A stretch of DNA of 64,000 nucleotides from Ruminococcus flavefaciens. Its GTDB lineage: Bacteria; Bacillota; Clostridia; Oscillospirales; Ruminococcaceae. Below are positions 41,877 through 49,783 of the stretch, piece after piece. Position numbers and translations under genes: made by a program. Location of the stretch: contig NZ_FRCT01000015.1 of assembly GCF_900143025.1 (NCBI RefSeq), positions 1 through 64,000 of the forward strand, given 5' to 3'. Positions within the stretch are counted from its first letter, which is position 1; every line of letters starts with the position of its first letter. The notes under the pieces were generated by a model. That model did not search any database, was not told the origin of the DNA, and saw nothing but the letters and a program-made list of their open reading frames with translations.

Positions 41877-43364
41877 ATGGGAAAAGCAACAGGATTTCTT
41901 GAATATACAAGAACCGAAACAACGGCTAAGGAGCCATTGGAGCGTATAAAGGATTTCAATGAGTTCCACGTACCGCTCTCAGATGAGAAGCGCAGAGAAC
42001 AGGCTTCACGCTGTATGGACTGCGGAGTTCCTTTCTGTCAGAACGGAAAAATGCTCTGCGGAATGGTGTCGGGCTGCCCGCTGAACAATCTTATCCCCGA
42101 GTGGAACGACCTTATTTACCACGGTCAGAAGGAACAGGCACTTAGTCGTTTGCTGATGACCAATAACTTCCCCGAGTTCACATCAAGGGTATGTCCCGCA
42201 CTTTGCGAAAAGGCTTGTATATGCGGAGTTTACGACAGTCCCGTTACTGTTAAGGAGAACGAGAACTCCATAATCGAATACGGATTTGAAAGCGGACTTA
42301 TAAAGCCTCAGGCTCCCGCTGTCCGCAGCGGCAAGAGAGTAGCAGTTATCGGTTCAGGTCCTTCGGGACTTGCCGCTGCCGATACTCTCAATAAGCGCGG
42401 TCACAATGTTACGGTTTATGAGCGTTCTGACCGTGCAGGCGGACTTCTGATGTACGGTATCCCGAATATGAAGCTTGAAAAGCATATCATAGAGCGTCGT
42501 ATTGAGCTTATGAAAGCCGAGGGCGTGGAGTTTGTCATAAACGCAAATGTTGGAGACAATGTTTCGGCAGATGAGATAATGAACGGCTTTGATGTTGTCG
42601 TACTTGCCTGCGGTTCATCAAATCCCCGTGATATAAAGGCTGAGGGCAGAGATGCAGAGGGGATATACTTCGCAGTTGACTTCCTTAAAGCTACTACAAA
42701 GAGTCTGCTTGACTCTGAGCTTTCGGACGGTAAGTACATTTCGGCTAAGGATAAAAATGTAGTTATCATCGGCGGAGGAGATACAGGAAATGACTGTGTC
42801 GGTACTTCTGTCCGTCACGGCTGCAAGTCTGTTACACAGCTTGAAATGATGCCTAAGCTCCCTGATGAAAGAGCTGAAAACAATCCGTTCCCTCAGTGGC
42901 CCCGTGTCTGCAAGACAGACTACGGTCAGGAGGAGGCTATAGCAGTATTCGGACATGATCCTCGTATCTACTGCACTACTGTCAAGGAATTCATAAAGGA
43001 CGAGAAAGGCGCACTTTCGGCTATAAAGACTGTAAAGCTCGAATTTGTTACAGATCCTGCAAGCGGCAGAAGAGTGCCTAAGGAGATAGAAGGAAGCGAG
43101 GAGATACTCCCTTGTGAGCTCTGTCTTATCGCAGCAGGCTTCCTTGGCTGTCAGAGTTATGTTGCTCAGGCTTTCGGTGTTGAACTCGACCAGCGTACAA
43201 ACGTAAAAACAGCTCAGAATTGTCATAATACAAATATTGAAAAGGTGTTCACCGCAGGAGATATGCATATCGGACAGTCTCTTGTAGTCCGTGCGATACG
43301 CGAGGGCAGGGATGCAGCAGCAGAGGTGGACGAATACCTTATGGGCTACACCAATCTGAAATAA
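41877..43364 (+). CDS. gltD: Glutamate synthase small subunit
   Basis: 495 residues. N-terminal Cys clusters 'CMDCGVPFC', 'CGMVSGCPLNN' and 'CPALCEKACICG' hold two [4Fe-4S] centres; 'VAVIGSGPSGLAAADTLNKRG' binds FAD and 'NVVIIGGGDTGNDCVGTSVRHG' binds NAD(P)H. It feeds electrons to GltB. Ribosome site GGAGG is at the gltB end. Confidence 0.96.
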   Translation: MGKATGFLEYTRTETTAKEPLERIKDFNEFHVPLSDEKRREQASRCMDCGVPFCQNGKMLCGMVSGCPLNNLIPEWNDLIYHGQKEQALSRLLMTNNFPEFTSRVCPALCEKACICGVYDSPVTVKENENSIIEYGFESGLIKPQAPAVRSGKRVAVIGSGPSGLAAADTLNKRGHNVTVYERSDRAGGLLMYGIPNMKLEKHIIERRIELMKAEGVEFVINANVGDNVSADEIMNGFDVVVLACGSSNPRDIKAEGRDAEGIYFAVDFLKATTKSLLDSELSDGKYISAKDKNVVIIGGGDTGNDCVGTSVRHGCKSVTQLEMMPKLPDERAENNPFPQWPRVCKTDYGQEEAIAVFGHDPRIYCTTVKEFIKDEKGALSAIKTVKLEFVTDPASGRRVPKEIEGSEEILPCELCLIAAGFLGCQSYVAQAFGVELDQRTNVKTAQNCHNTNIEKVFTAGDMHIGQSLVVRAIREGRDAAAEVDEYLMGYTNLK

Positions 43365-43375
43365 AGGAGAACGAT

Positions 43376-44653
43376 ATGATCTATTCAGAAAACGAGATAT
43401 TGCAGTATATCGAGGAAAACGACGTAAAGTTCGTAAAGCTGACCTTCTGCGACCTTAATGGCAGACTGAAAAATATATCAATACTTTCCTCAGAGCTTGC
43501 TGTTACTTTTGAGCGCGGAGTACGTGTCGCTGCGAAAAAGATATCAGGCTTTGAGGCTGCAAACGGCAAGGACCTGTTCCTTTTTCCCGATGCTCAGACA
43601 ATGACCGTTCTGCCGTGGAGACCTCAGCAGGGAAGAGTTATCCGTATGTTCTGCTATATCCGTTACAAGGACGGCACTCCCTTTGAGGGAGACAGCCGCT
43701 ATTTCCTGAAAAAAGCCATGAAGTCTGCCGTGAATTCAGGTTATTGTTTCCGTTTCGGAACCTCCTGTGAATTTACGCTTTTCCTCAAAGATGAAAAGGG
43801 AATACCGACCAAGATTCCACATGATTTTGCAGGCTACTGTGATATTGCTCCGGATGATAAGGGTGAGAATATCCGCCGTGATGTATGCCTTACTCTTGAA
43901 CAGATGGGCATACAGCCTGTTTCCTCACGACATGAGAGCGGCTGCGGTCAGCATGAGATAGACTTTAATTCATCGTCTGCCCTTAAAGCTGCCGATACTT
44001 TTCTTAGTTTCAAATCTGCGGTAAAATCCGTTGCCGAGACTCACGGTGTACACGCAAGCTTCATGCCTAAGCCGCTGCGCAACGACTGCGGAAACGGTAT
44101 GCATATAAGCTTTACTGTCTTTCCTGACAGCGATTTTCTGGAGGAACGCGTTTCCGAGTGCGGCGGAATGGTAAAGAGTGCGGCAGCAGGAATAATGGAT
44201 CATATACGTGAATTTACATTATTTACCAATTCAACTGTCAATTCGTATGCAAGACTCGGAGAGTTTACAGCCCCGAGGGATATCATCTGGTCTGACGAAG
44301 AGGGTTCACAGCTTATAAGAATGTCTCCTGACAGCGATGATACAGCTGTTGAATTAAGAGTATCAGATTGTGTATGCAATCCATATCTTGTACTCGGTCT
44401 GATGATATATGCTGCTATGGAAGGCATGGCTTCGGGAGCTGTCCTTCCCGAGAAAAACAGCGGAACAGAAAGACTTCCCGAGGATCTTGAAAAAGCAGCA
44501 GAGCTTGCTGAGAATTCAGAGTTCCTGAAAAGATATATACCCGAGAGTATCCTGAATATCATCATCGGTAAGAGCCGTGAGGAATGGAAGGAGTATTCTT
44601 CAGCATACAACAAGGAAGCATATGAAGATAAGAAATTTTTCAGCTCGCTTTAA
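43376..44653 (+). CDS. Divergent type I glutamine-synthetase-family protein
   Basis: 425 residues with the GSI two-domain layout: beta-grasp 'VKFVKLTFCDLNGRLKNISI', then 'HESGCGQHEIDF', 'HASFMPKPLRNDCGNGMHIS' and 'NSYARLGEFTAPRDIIWS'. Several normally invariant stretches are altered: GSGMH is replaced by CGNGMH, the latch/Tyr-adenylylation end is lacking, and the segment after NSY is unusual. It may be a glutamine synthetase with altered regulation or a gamma-glutamyl ligase for another amine. The location between gltD and the ANTAR gene argues for nitrogen metabolism. The separate GSIII gene could be the main enzyme. Confidence 0.75.
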   Translation: MIYSENEILQYIEENDVKFVKLTFCDLNGRLKNISILSSELAVTFERGVRVAAKKISGFEAANGKDLFLFPDAQTMTVLPWRPQQGRVIRMFCYIRYKDGTPFEGDSRYFLKKAMKSAVNSGYCFRFGTSCEFTLFLKDEKGIPTKIPHDFAGYCDIAPDDKGENIRRDVCLTLEQMGIQPVSSRHESGCGQHEIDFNSSSALKAADTFLSFKSAVKSVAETHGVHASFMPKPLRNDCGNGMHISFTVFPDSDFLEERVSECGGMVKSAAAGIMDHIREFTLFTNSTVNSYARLGEFTAPRDIIWSDEEGSQLIRMSPDSDDTAVELRVSDCVCNPYLVLGLMIYAAMEGMASGAVLPEKNSGTERLPEDLEKAAELAENSEFLKRYIPESILNIIIGKSREEWKEYSSAYNKEAYEDKKFFSSL

Positions 44654-44665
44654 TGGAGGTGCATT

Positions 44666-45247
44666 TTGGAAAAGATTCTTGTAGTTTCAAGTAATAAAAA
44701 TGCTGCTGAAGCTCTTCTTGATTTTCTGCGTGAATCGTTCAAATGTACTCCGAAGGTCGTCGAATCGGCTTATCAGGCGAAAAATGTTCTTGAAGCTGAT
44801 ATGCTTACCGAGCTTGTTATGATAAATTCGCCGCTTATGGACGAATCGGGCGTTGAATTTGCCGAGTATGTTACCGAAAAGACATCGTCTAACTGTATAC
44901 TGCTTATAAAGGCAGAGCTTGCCGACAAGATAAGCGAACGTGCGGAAAAAGCAGGGATTATCATTGTAGGGAAGCCATTCAGCAAAACAGTGCTGTATCA
45001 GATAGTAAGGACGGTAGATATAGCGGTAAACCGTTCGGCAGAGCTTTATCTCAGAAATGCCCGCCTTGAGGAAAAGATTAACGAGATACAGACCATAGAT
45101 AAGGCGAAATTCATGCTTATGGAGTACAAGGGCATGACAGAAGGTGAGGCTCATGCATACATTGAGCAGTATGCTATGAACAAGCGAAAAAAGAAGAGCA
45201 TTGCCGCTCTTGCCATAATCGACAAGCTCAGCGAGCAGTATCTGTAG
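44666..45247 (+). CDS. ANTAR-domain response-regulator-like antiterminator
   Basis: 193 residues from a TTG start 5 nt after GGAGGT. The first 120 residues have a receiver-like fold ('KILVVSSNKNAAEALLDFL', 'KPFSKTVLYQIV') but lack a clear phospho-acceptor Asp at the expected site. A coiled-coil helix leads to the ANTAR three-helix domain from about 145 ('KAKFMLMEYKGMTEGEAHAYIEQYAMNKRKKKSIAALAIID'). ANTAR proteins bind paired hexaloop hairpins and prevent terminator formation; in Firmicutes they control nitrogen genes and ethanolamine genes. The amt and gltB leaders here carry matching structures. The gene is inside the gltB operon, suggesting autoregulation. Confidence 0.88.
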   Translation: MEKILVVSSNKNAAEALLDFLRESFKCTPKVVESAYQAKNVLEADMLTELVMINSPLMDESGVEFAEYVTEKTSSNCILLIKAELADKISERAEKAGIIIVGKPFSKTVLYQIVRTVDIAVNRSAELYLRNARLEEKINEIQTIDKAKFMLMEYKGMTEGEAHAYIEQYAMNKRKKKSIAALAIIDKLSEQYL

Positions 45248-45258
45248 AGGTGCAAAAA

Positions 45259-46680
45259 ATGTTTGACACGATACACGAAGAATGCGGAGTTTTCGGCATT
45301 TTCGAGAACAGGACAGCAAATGTGGCTGCTTCTGTATATTTCGGACTTTATGCTCTCCAGCACAGAGGTCAGGAGAGCTGCGGCATAACTGTCTGCGATG
45401 ACGGTATCTTCCGCCACAAGCGTGCGGACGGACTTGTTTCCGAGGTGTTCACCCGTGAGGAGCTTGACAAGCTTGGCAGCGGCAATATGGCAGTGGGACA
45501 CGTTCGCTATTCCACTACAGGCGGTCATAACCACAACAATATACAGCCGCTGGTCATTCGGCATATCAAGGGCAATATGGCTCTTGTACACAACGGAAAC
45601 CTTGTCAATGCCTCTGAGCTTCGCAGCTCATTTGAGATGTCGGGGGCTATATTCCACGGTACTTCCGATACGGAAGCTATCGCATATTCAATAGTACGTG
45701 AGAGACTTACCAGCAGCTCTACCGAGCAGGCTGTAGAATTGGCAATGCCGTTCATCAAGGGAGCTTACTCCTGTATACTTATGACGGCGACGAAGCTAAT
45801 TGCTTTCCGTGACCCCAATGGCTTCCGTCCGCTTTGCATAGGAAAAACTCACGACGGTGCATATGTTGTTGCTTCGGAGTCATGTGCGCTTGAAACAGTG
45901 GGTGCTGAGTTCATACGTGACGTGGAGGCTGGAGAGATAGTTGTAATAGATAAGGAAGGACTGCGCTCCATAACCACTAACTGCGCTACCAAAAAGCATA
46001 TATGCATATTTGAGTACATATACTTTGCCCGTCCCGATTCTGTTATTGAGGGAGTATCGGTACATCATGCAAGGCTGAAGGCAGGGGAGCTTCTTGCAAA
46101 GAATTGTCCTGTTGACGCTGATATCGTTATCGGAGTACCTGATTCGGGACTCGATGCGGCTCTCGGCTACGCTAATGCAAGCGGCATACCTTACGGTATC
46201 GGCTTCATAAAGAATAAATACATCGGGCGCAGTTTTATACAGCCCGATCAAAATCAGCGTGAGAACGCAGTCAAGATAAAGCTCAATGCAGTACGTGAGA
46301 GTGTAAGCGGAAAACGTGTCATAATGATAGACGATTCTATTGTACGCGGCACTACCAGCGCAAGGATAGTAAGACTTCTGCGAGATGCAGGGGCTAAGGA
46401 AGTCCATGTGCGCATATCATCTCCGCCGTTTGTTCACTCCTGCTATTTCGGTACCGACATAGACTCTGAGGAAAATCTCATTGCGGGGAAATGTCATTCT
46501 ACGGAAGAGATAGCAAAATATATCGGTGCGGACAGTCTGGGTTATCTGCCTCTGGAGTGTCTCGGAGAGCTTGTGGATAACAGGTTCGGTTACTGTAACG
46601 GCTGCTTTACAGGCGATTATCCCGTTGACGTAACCGGAGCAGGTTACAAGAATAAATTCGATGAAAAAATACACAGGTGA
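45259..46680 (+). CDS. purF: Amidophosphoribosyltransferase
   Basis: 473 residues from the ATG at 45259 with AGAGG 9 nt upstream (an in-frame GTG at 45250 overlaps it). The nucleophile Cys is residue 9 in 'MFDTIHEECGVFGIF' with a short propeptide; 'LQHRGQESCGI' and 'VGHVRYSTTGG' follow. The PRPP loop is 'VIMIDDSIVRGTTSARIV' (about residues 355-372); Cys residues that may hold an iron-sulfur cluster lie near 'CATKKHICIF' and 'FGYCNGCFTG'. It commits glutamine nitrogen to purine synthesis. It is unusual to find purF outside a pur cluster; its operon partners all use glutamine. Confidence 0.95.
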   Translation: MFDTIHEECGVFGIFENRTANVAASVYFGLYALQHRGQESCGITVCDDGIFRHKRADGLVSEVFTREELDKLGSGNMAVGHVRYSTTGGHNHNNIQPLVIRHIKGNMALVHNGNLVNASELRSSFEMSGAIFHGTSDTEAIAYSIVRERLTSSSTEQAVELAMPFIKGAYSCILMTATKLIAFRDPNGFRPLCIGKTHDGAYVVASESCALETVGAEFIRDVEAGEIVVIDKEGLRSITTNCATKKHICIFEYIYFARPDSVIEGVSVHHARLKAGELLAKNCPVDADIVIGVPDSGLDAALGYANASGIPYGIGFIKNKYIGRSFIQPDQNQRENAVKIKLNAVRESVSGKRVIMIDDSIVRGTTSARIVRLLRDAGAKEVHVRISSPPFVHSCYFGTDIDSEENLIAGKCHSTEEIAKYIGADSLGYLPLECLGELVDNRFGYCNGCFTGDYPVDVTGAGYKNKFDEKIHR

Positions 46681-46685
46681 CGTTC

Positions 46686-47153
46686 ATGGAACAGGTCACG
46701 TATAAATGGACAGACGCTGAAAACGAAGACTTCAGTCGCTTTTACCTCATAACAGAGGAATATTACGACAGCCTTGTAGGCGGAAAGCTTAACAGGAGCG
46801 GATTTGTTCCTTACAATCTGTCTGACAGCATACAGTATGTGCTGATAGCTTATATAAATGATAATGCTGCTGCCTGTGCAGGACTGAAAAGGTATTCGGA
46901 CACTGACGCGGAGATAAAACGGGTCTGGGTAGATCCCAAATACCGCGGAAGGCATATAGCAACGGAAATGATGAATATATTAGAGGAAAGGGCAGCCCTT
47001 CTGGGCTTTGACAGAACAGTTCTTCAGACAAGAGAAATAATGACTGCTGCGGTCAGTCTGTATAAAGAGCGCGGATATTATCAAATTGAAAATTATCCGC
47101 CTTATGACAGTCTTGAAGGTGCTGTTTGCTTTGCAAAGGATCTTACACGATGA
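46686..47153 (+). CDS. GNAT family N-acetyltransferase (small)
   Basis: 155 residues from the ATG at 46686 behind AGGTGA; an in-frame GTG at 46677 overlaps the purF stop. 'EIKRVWVDPKYRGRHIATEMMNILEERAALLGFDRTVLQT' is the acetyl-CoA loop, 'AVSLYKERGYYQIENYPPY' the C-terminal signature. The substrate is unknown; small GNATs with 'GYxxIENYPPY' ends act on amino acids or small amines. Position between purF and asnB does not identify it. Confidence 0.85.
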   Translation: MEQVTYKWTDAENEDFSRFYLITEEYYDSLVGGKLNRSGFVPYNLSDSIQYVLIAYINDNAAACAGLKRYSDTDAEIKRVWVDPKYRGRHIATEMMNILEERAALLGFDRTVLQTREIMTAAVSLYKERGYYQIENYPPYDSLEGAVCFAKDLTR

Positions 47154-47270
47154 TCCTTGATAACGGCTGTGCATCAATGGCGCTGTACGGTCAGAATATA
47201 TCAATAATTCGAGCCTGAACGGCTAATGTCTTTTGGCTTACGGCTAAAGGCTGAACTGGAGGAATAGAAA

Positions 47271-48851
47271 ATGTGTACGATAATGAGTTACTGCGGTGTC
47301 AGCGGCGGTACAGGAAAAGTAATGGAGGGACTGAAGGCAACAGTGTCACGCGGTCCTGACGATCAGAGGATAGTAAAGGTGCCTGACGGTATTCTCGGCT
47401 TTCAGAGACTTTCCATAATGGGACTTACTCCCGAGGGAATGCAGCCATTTGAGCTTGACGGAGATTTTGCAGTATGCAACGGTGAGCTGTACGGCTTCCG
47501 CAGTCTCAGGGATAAGCTTATCATAATGGGATATACTTTCAGAAGTGACAGTGATTGTGAGATACTTCTGCCCTTATACAGAGAATACGGTACTGATATG
47601 TTTGCAATGCTCGATGCTGAATTTGCCTGTGTGATATATGACAGCACCGAGAGAAAATTCATTGCTGCAAGAGATCCGATCGGTATACGTCCGCTGTATT
47701 ATGGCAAGTCTGATGACGGAACAATGGCTTTTGCCAGCGAGCCGAAAAACCTTGTTAATATATGCAAAAAGATCATGCCGTTCCCTCCCGGACACTATTA
47801 TAAGGACGGAGAGTTCCGCTGCTATTGCGATATCACAGCTGTAGACAGGGTGATACATGACGACATGGATACCGTATGCAAAAACATTCACGATAAGCTT
47901 GTTGCAGGTGTTGAGAAGCGTCTTGACGCTGATGCAAAGGTTGGATTTCTGCTGTCCGGCGGACTTGATTCGTCACTTGTATGCGCTATTGCTCAGAAAA
48001 AAAGCGATAAGCCTATAAAAACTTTTGCTATCGGTATGAACACAGACGCTATCGATCTTAAATACGCAAAGCAGGTCGCTGATTATATCGGCAGTGACCA
48101 TACGGAGATCATAATAACAAAGGACGATGTTATTGCGGCTCTTGAAGATGTAATTCATCTTCTCGGCACATACGATATTACTACTATCCGCGCAAGTATG
48201 GGTATGTATCTCCTTTGCAAGGCTATCCACGAGCAGACAGATATCCGCGTACTTCTCACAGGTGAGATATCAGATGAGCTTTTCGGATATAAGTATACAG
48301 ACTTTGCTCCATCTGCCGAAGCATTTCAGCAGGAGTCGGTAAAACGTGTACACGAGCTTCATATGTATGATGTGCTCCGTGCTGACCGTTGTATCTCGGT
48401 AAACTCTCTTGAAGCAAGAGTGCCGTTCGGTGATCTTGATTTTGTGAAATATGTAATGGCTATCGACCCCGAGATGAAGCTTAACAAGTACAACAAGGGA
48501 AAGTATTTGCTGCGTCATGCTTTTGAGGGCGACTATCTGCCGCATGATATCCTATATCGTGAGAAAGCTGCTTTCTCGGACGCTGTAGGACATTCTATGG
48601 TGGACTATCTTAAAGAATATGCCGAGAATTATTACTCAGACGAGGAATTTGAGCTTGACTGCACAAAATATACTCATTCCAAGCCGTTTACAAAGGAATC
48701 ACTTCTGTACCGCGAGATATTTGAGAAGTATTATCCCGGAAACAGTGAAATGGTCGTTGATTTCTGGATGCCTAACAAGGAATGGGAGGGCTGTAATGTA
48801 AACGACCCATCTGCACGAGTTCTTTCAAACTACGGCGAGAGCGGAAAATAA
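47271..48851 (+). CDS. asnB: Asparagine synthase, glutamine-hydrolysing
   Basis: 526 residues, GGAGG 8 nt before the ATG. Cys2 is the amidotransferase nucleophile ('MCTIMSYCGVSG'), 'GFQRLSIMG' and 'VCNGELYGFRSL' belong to the same domain, and 'KVGFLLSGGLDSSLVCAIA' is the pyrophosphate loop of the synthetase domain. 'DELFGYKYTDFAP' and 'EARVPFGDLDFVKYVM' are conserved. It makes asparagine from aspartate, glutamine and ATP. It is 117 bp from the preceding gene, with no clear promoter seen, so readthrough from the gltB operon is likely. Confidence 0.95.
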   Translation: MCTIMSYCGVSGGTGKVMEGLKATVSRGPDDQRIVKVPDGILGFQRLSIMGLTPEGMQPFELDGDFAVCNGELYGFRSLRDKLIIMGYTFRSDSDCEILLPLYREYGTDMFAMLDAEFACVIYDSTERKFIAARDPIGIRPLYYGKSDDGTMAFASEPKNLVNICKKIMPFPPGHYYKDGEFRCYCDITAVDRVIHDDMDTVCKNIHDKLVAGVEKRLDADAKVGFLLSGGLDSSLVCAIAQKKSDKPIKTFAIGMNTDAIDLKYAKQVADYIGSDHTEIIITKDDVIAALEDVIHLLGTYDITTIRASMGMYLLCKAIHEQTDIRVLLTGEISDELFGYKYTDFAPSAEAFQQESVKRVHELHMYDVLRADRCISVNSLEARVPFGDLDFVKYVMAIDPEMKLNKYNKGKYLLRHAFEGDYLPHDILYREKAAFSDAVGHSMVDYLKEYAENYYSDEEFELDCTKYTHSKPFTKESLLYREIFEKYYPGNSEMVVDFWMPNKEWEGCNVNDPSARVLSNYGESGK

Positions 48852-48903
48852 TACATATTCATTTACAGTACGAACAGCTCATTGTTTACGTATACTGAAT
48901 ACA

Positions 48904-48950
48904 AAGAGCCGTCCTGATAACGGGATAAAACCGTTATAAGGGCGGCTTTA
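48904..48950 (+). terminator. Intrinsic terminator after asnB
   Basis: AAGAGCCGTCCTGATAACGG pairs with CCGTTATAAGGGCGGCTTT around a 7-nt loop (48904-48947), then TTTAT. It ends the plus-strand nitrogen operon. Confidence 0.85.
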
Positions 48951-49060
48951 TGTGCTATAAAATGTAAGGAACGCAAAAGGAGAGACATAATACGAAAGAA
49001 ACATAGGACGAAAAGTTCGCCTTTTGCTGTTTCCTTGCCTTATGAAACAGTACGATATAA

Positions 49061-49106
49061 AAACAGCGGCATCGGAGAGCATATTCGCTTTCCTTTGCCG
49101 CTGTTT
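49061..49106 (-). terminator. Terminator of the surface-fibre operon
   Basis: 11-bp perfect stem (AAACAGCGGCA / TGCCGCTGTTT at 49061-49071 and 49096-49106); on the minus strand it is followed by TTTTATATC. It lies 6 bp after the last gene of the operon. Confidence 0.85.
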
Positions 49107-49111
49107 GGGGT

Positions 49112-49771
49112 TTATTGCCACTTAGGATTTACATTGTCTTGTATGGAATCTGTAAGAACATCAAGATGAAGAGTAATATTGTTTGTCTGGGCAGACGAAA
49201 GAATTGTATCTGATATTTCGACCGAGGACATCAGTTCAATTTCTTTCTCATCTTTTTTTATCGGTACCTTTGACTTGAAATACTGTACATTGGTATTATT
49301 TGGGACCGTTTCCCATTTCTCGTTCCAGTTTTCCGCAAGATTTACCGTGACTACTGTGTTTTCTCCGCCGCTGTCTTTGAATAAAAGCTTATTATCTTCG
49401 ATCACAGCACTGCAAATATCGGTAACGTCTTCAATCCCTGATACAATGCAGCCTGATGAATCATACCATGCGGGTACGAGCCGCACCCGCAGGTATTCTC
49501 CGTTGGGATTACTGATCTCGTTCACCGAAACTTCTTTTACAGCTACATGATTACCCGAAGTATTTGTGGTTACTGACCATTTTATTTCATTATCCTGAGT
49601 TTCAGCGGGATTGTTTTGATTTTCAGCAATTAGAATATCCTGTTTGGCAGGGCGGAATTGATTGACCTTCTCTGCACTTTTCAGTATGAACGCATAAACA
49701 ATTAACGGAGTAAGAAACAATATGACAGCTCCCGCAGCCGCTGCTGCGATATGTTTTTTCCTTGACTTCAT
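49112..49771 (-). CDS. Small membrane-anchored surface protein, TasA/camelysin-like
   Basis: 219 residues. Basic start and one hydrophobic segment (about residues 8-29), then a beta-rich, Asn/Glu-rich exterior domain ('NGEYLRVRLVPAWYDSSG', 'LLFKDSGGENTVVTVNLAENWNEKW'). The layout resembles the SipW-processed surface subunits of this locus, especially the 273-residue frame upstream of the adhesin. No sorting motif. It is the last gene of the operon, 12 bp after the giant adhesin gene, and is probably a minor subunit or adaptor. Family assignment is tentative. Confidence 0.6.
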   Translation of the reverse strand: MKSRKKHIAAAAAGAVILFLTPLIVYAFILKSAEKVNQFRPAKQDILIAENQNNPAETQDNEIKWSVTTNTSGNHVAVKEVSVNEISNPNGEYLRVRLVPAWYDSSGCIVSGIEDVTDICSAVIEDNKLLFKDSGGENTVVTVNLAENWNEKWETVPNNTNVQYFKSKVPIKKDEKEIELMSSVEISDTILSSAQTNNITLHLDVLTDSIQDNVNPKWQ

Positions 49772-49783
49772 ATCGTTTCCTCC

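Noticed and set aside
42618..43268. 216-codon minus-strand frame
   Set aside because: Antisense to gltD, which has complete cofactor motifs.
47271..48851. Lasso-peptide cyclase partner for the RiPP-like cassette
   Set aside because: This asparagine synthetase has an intact Cys2 amidotransferase domain and lies 30 kb away in a nitrogen operon, so it is ordinary AsnB.
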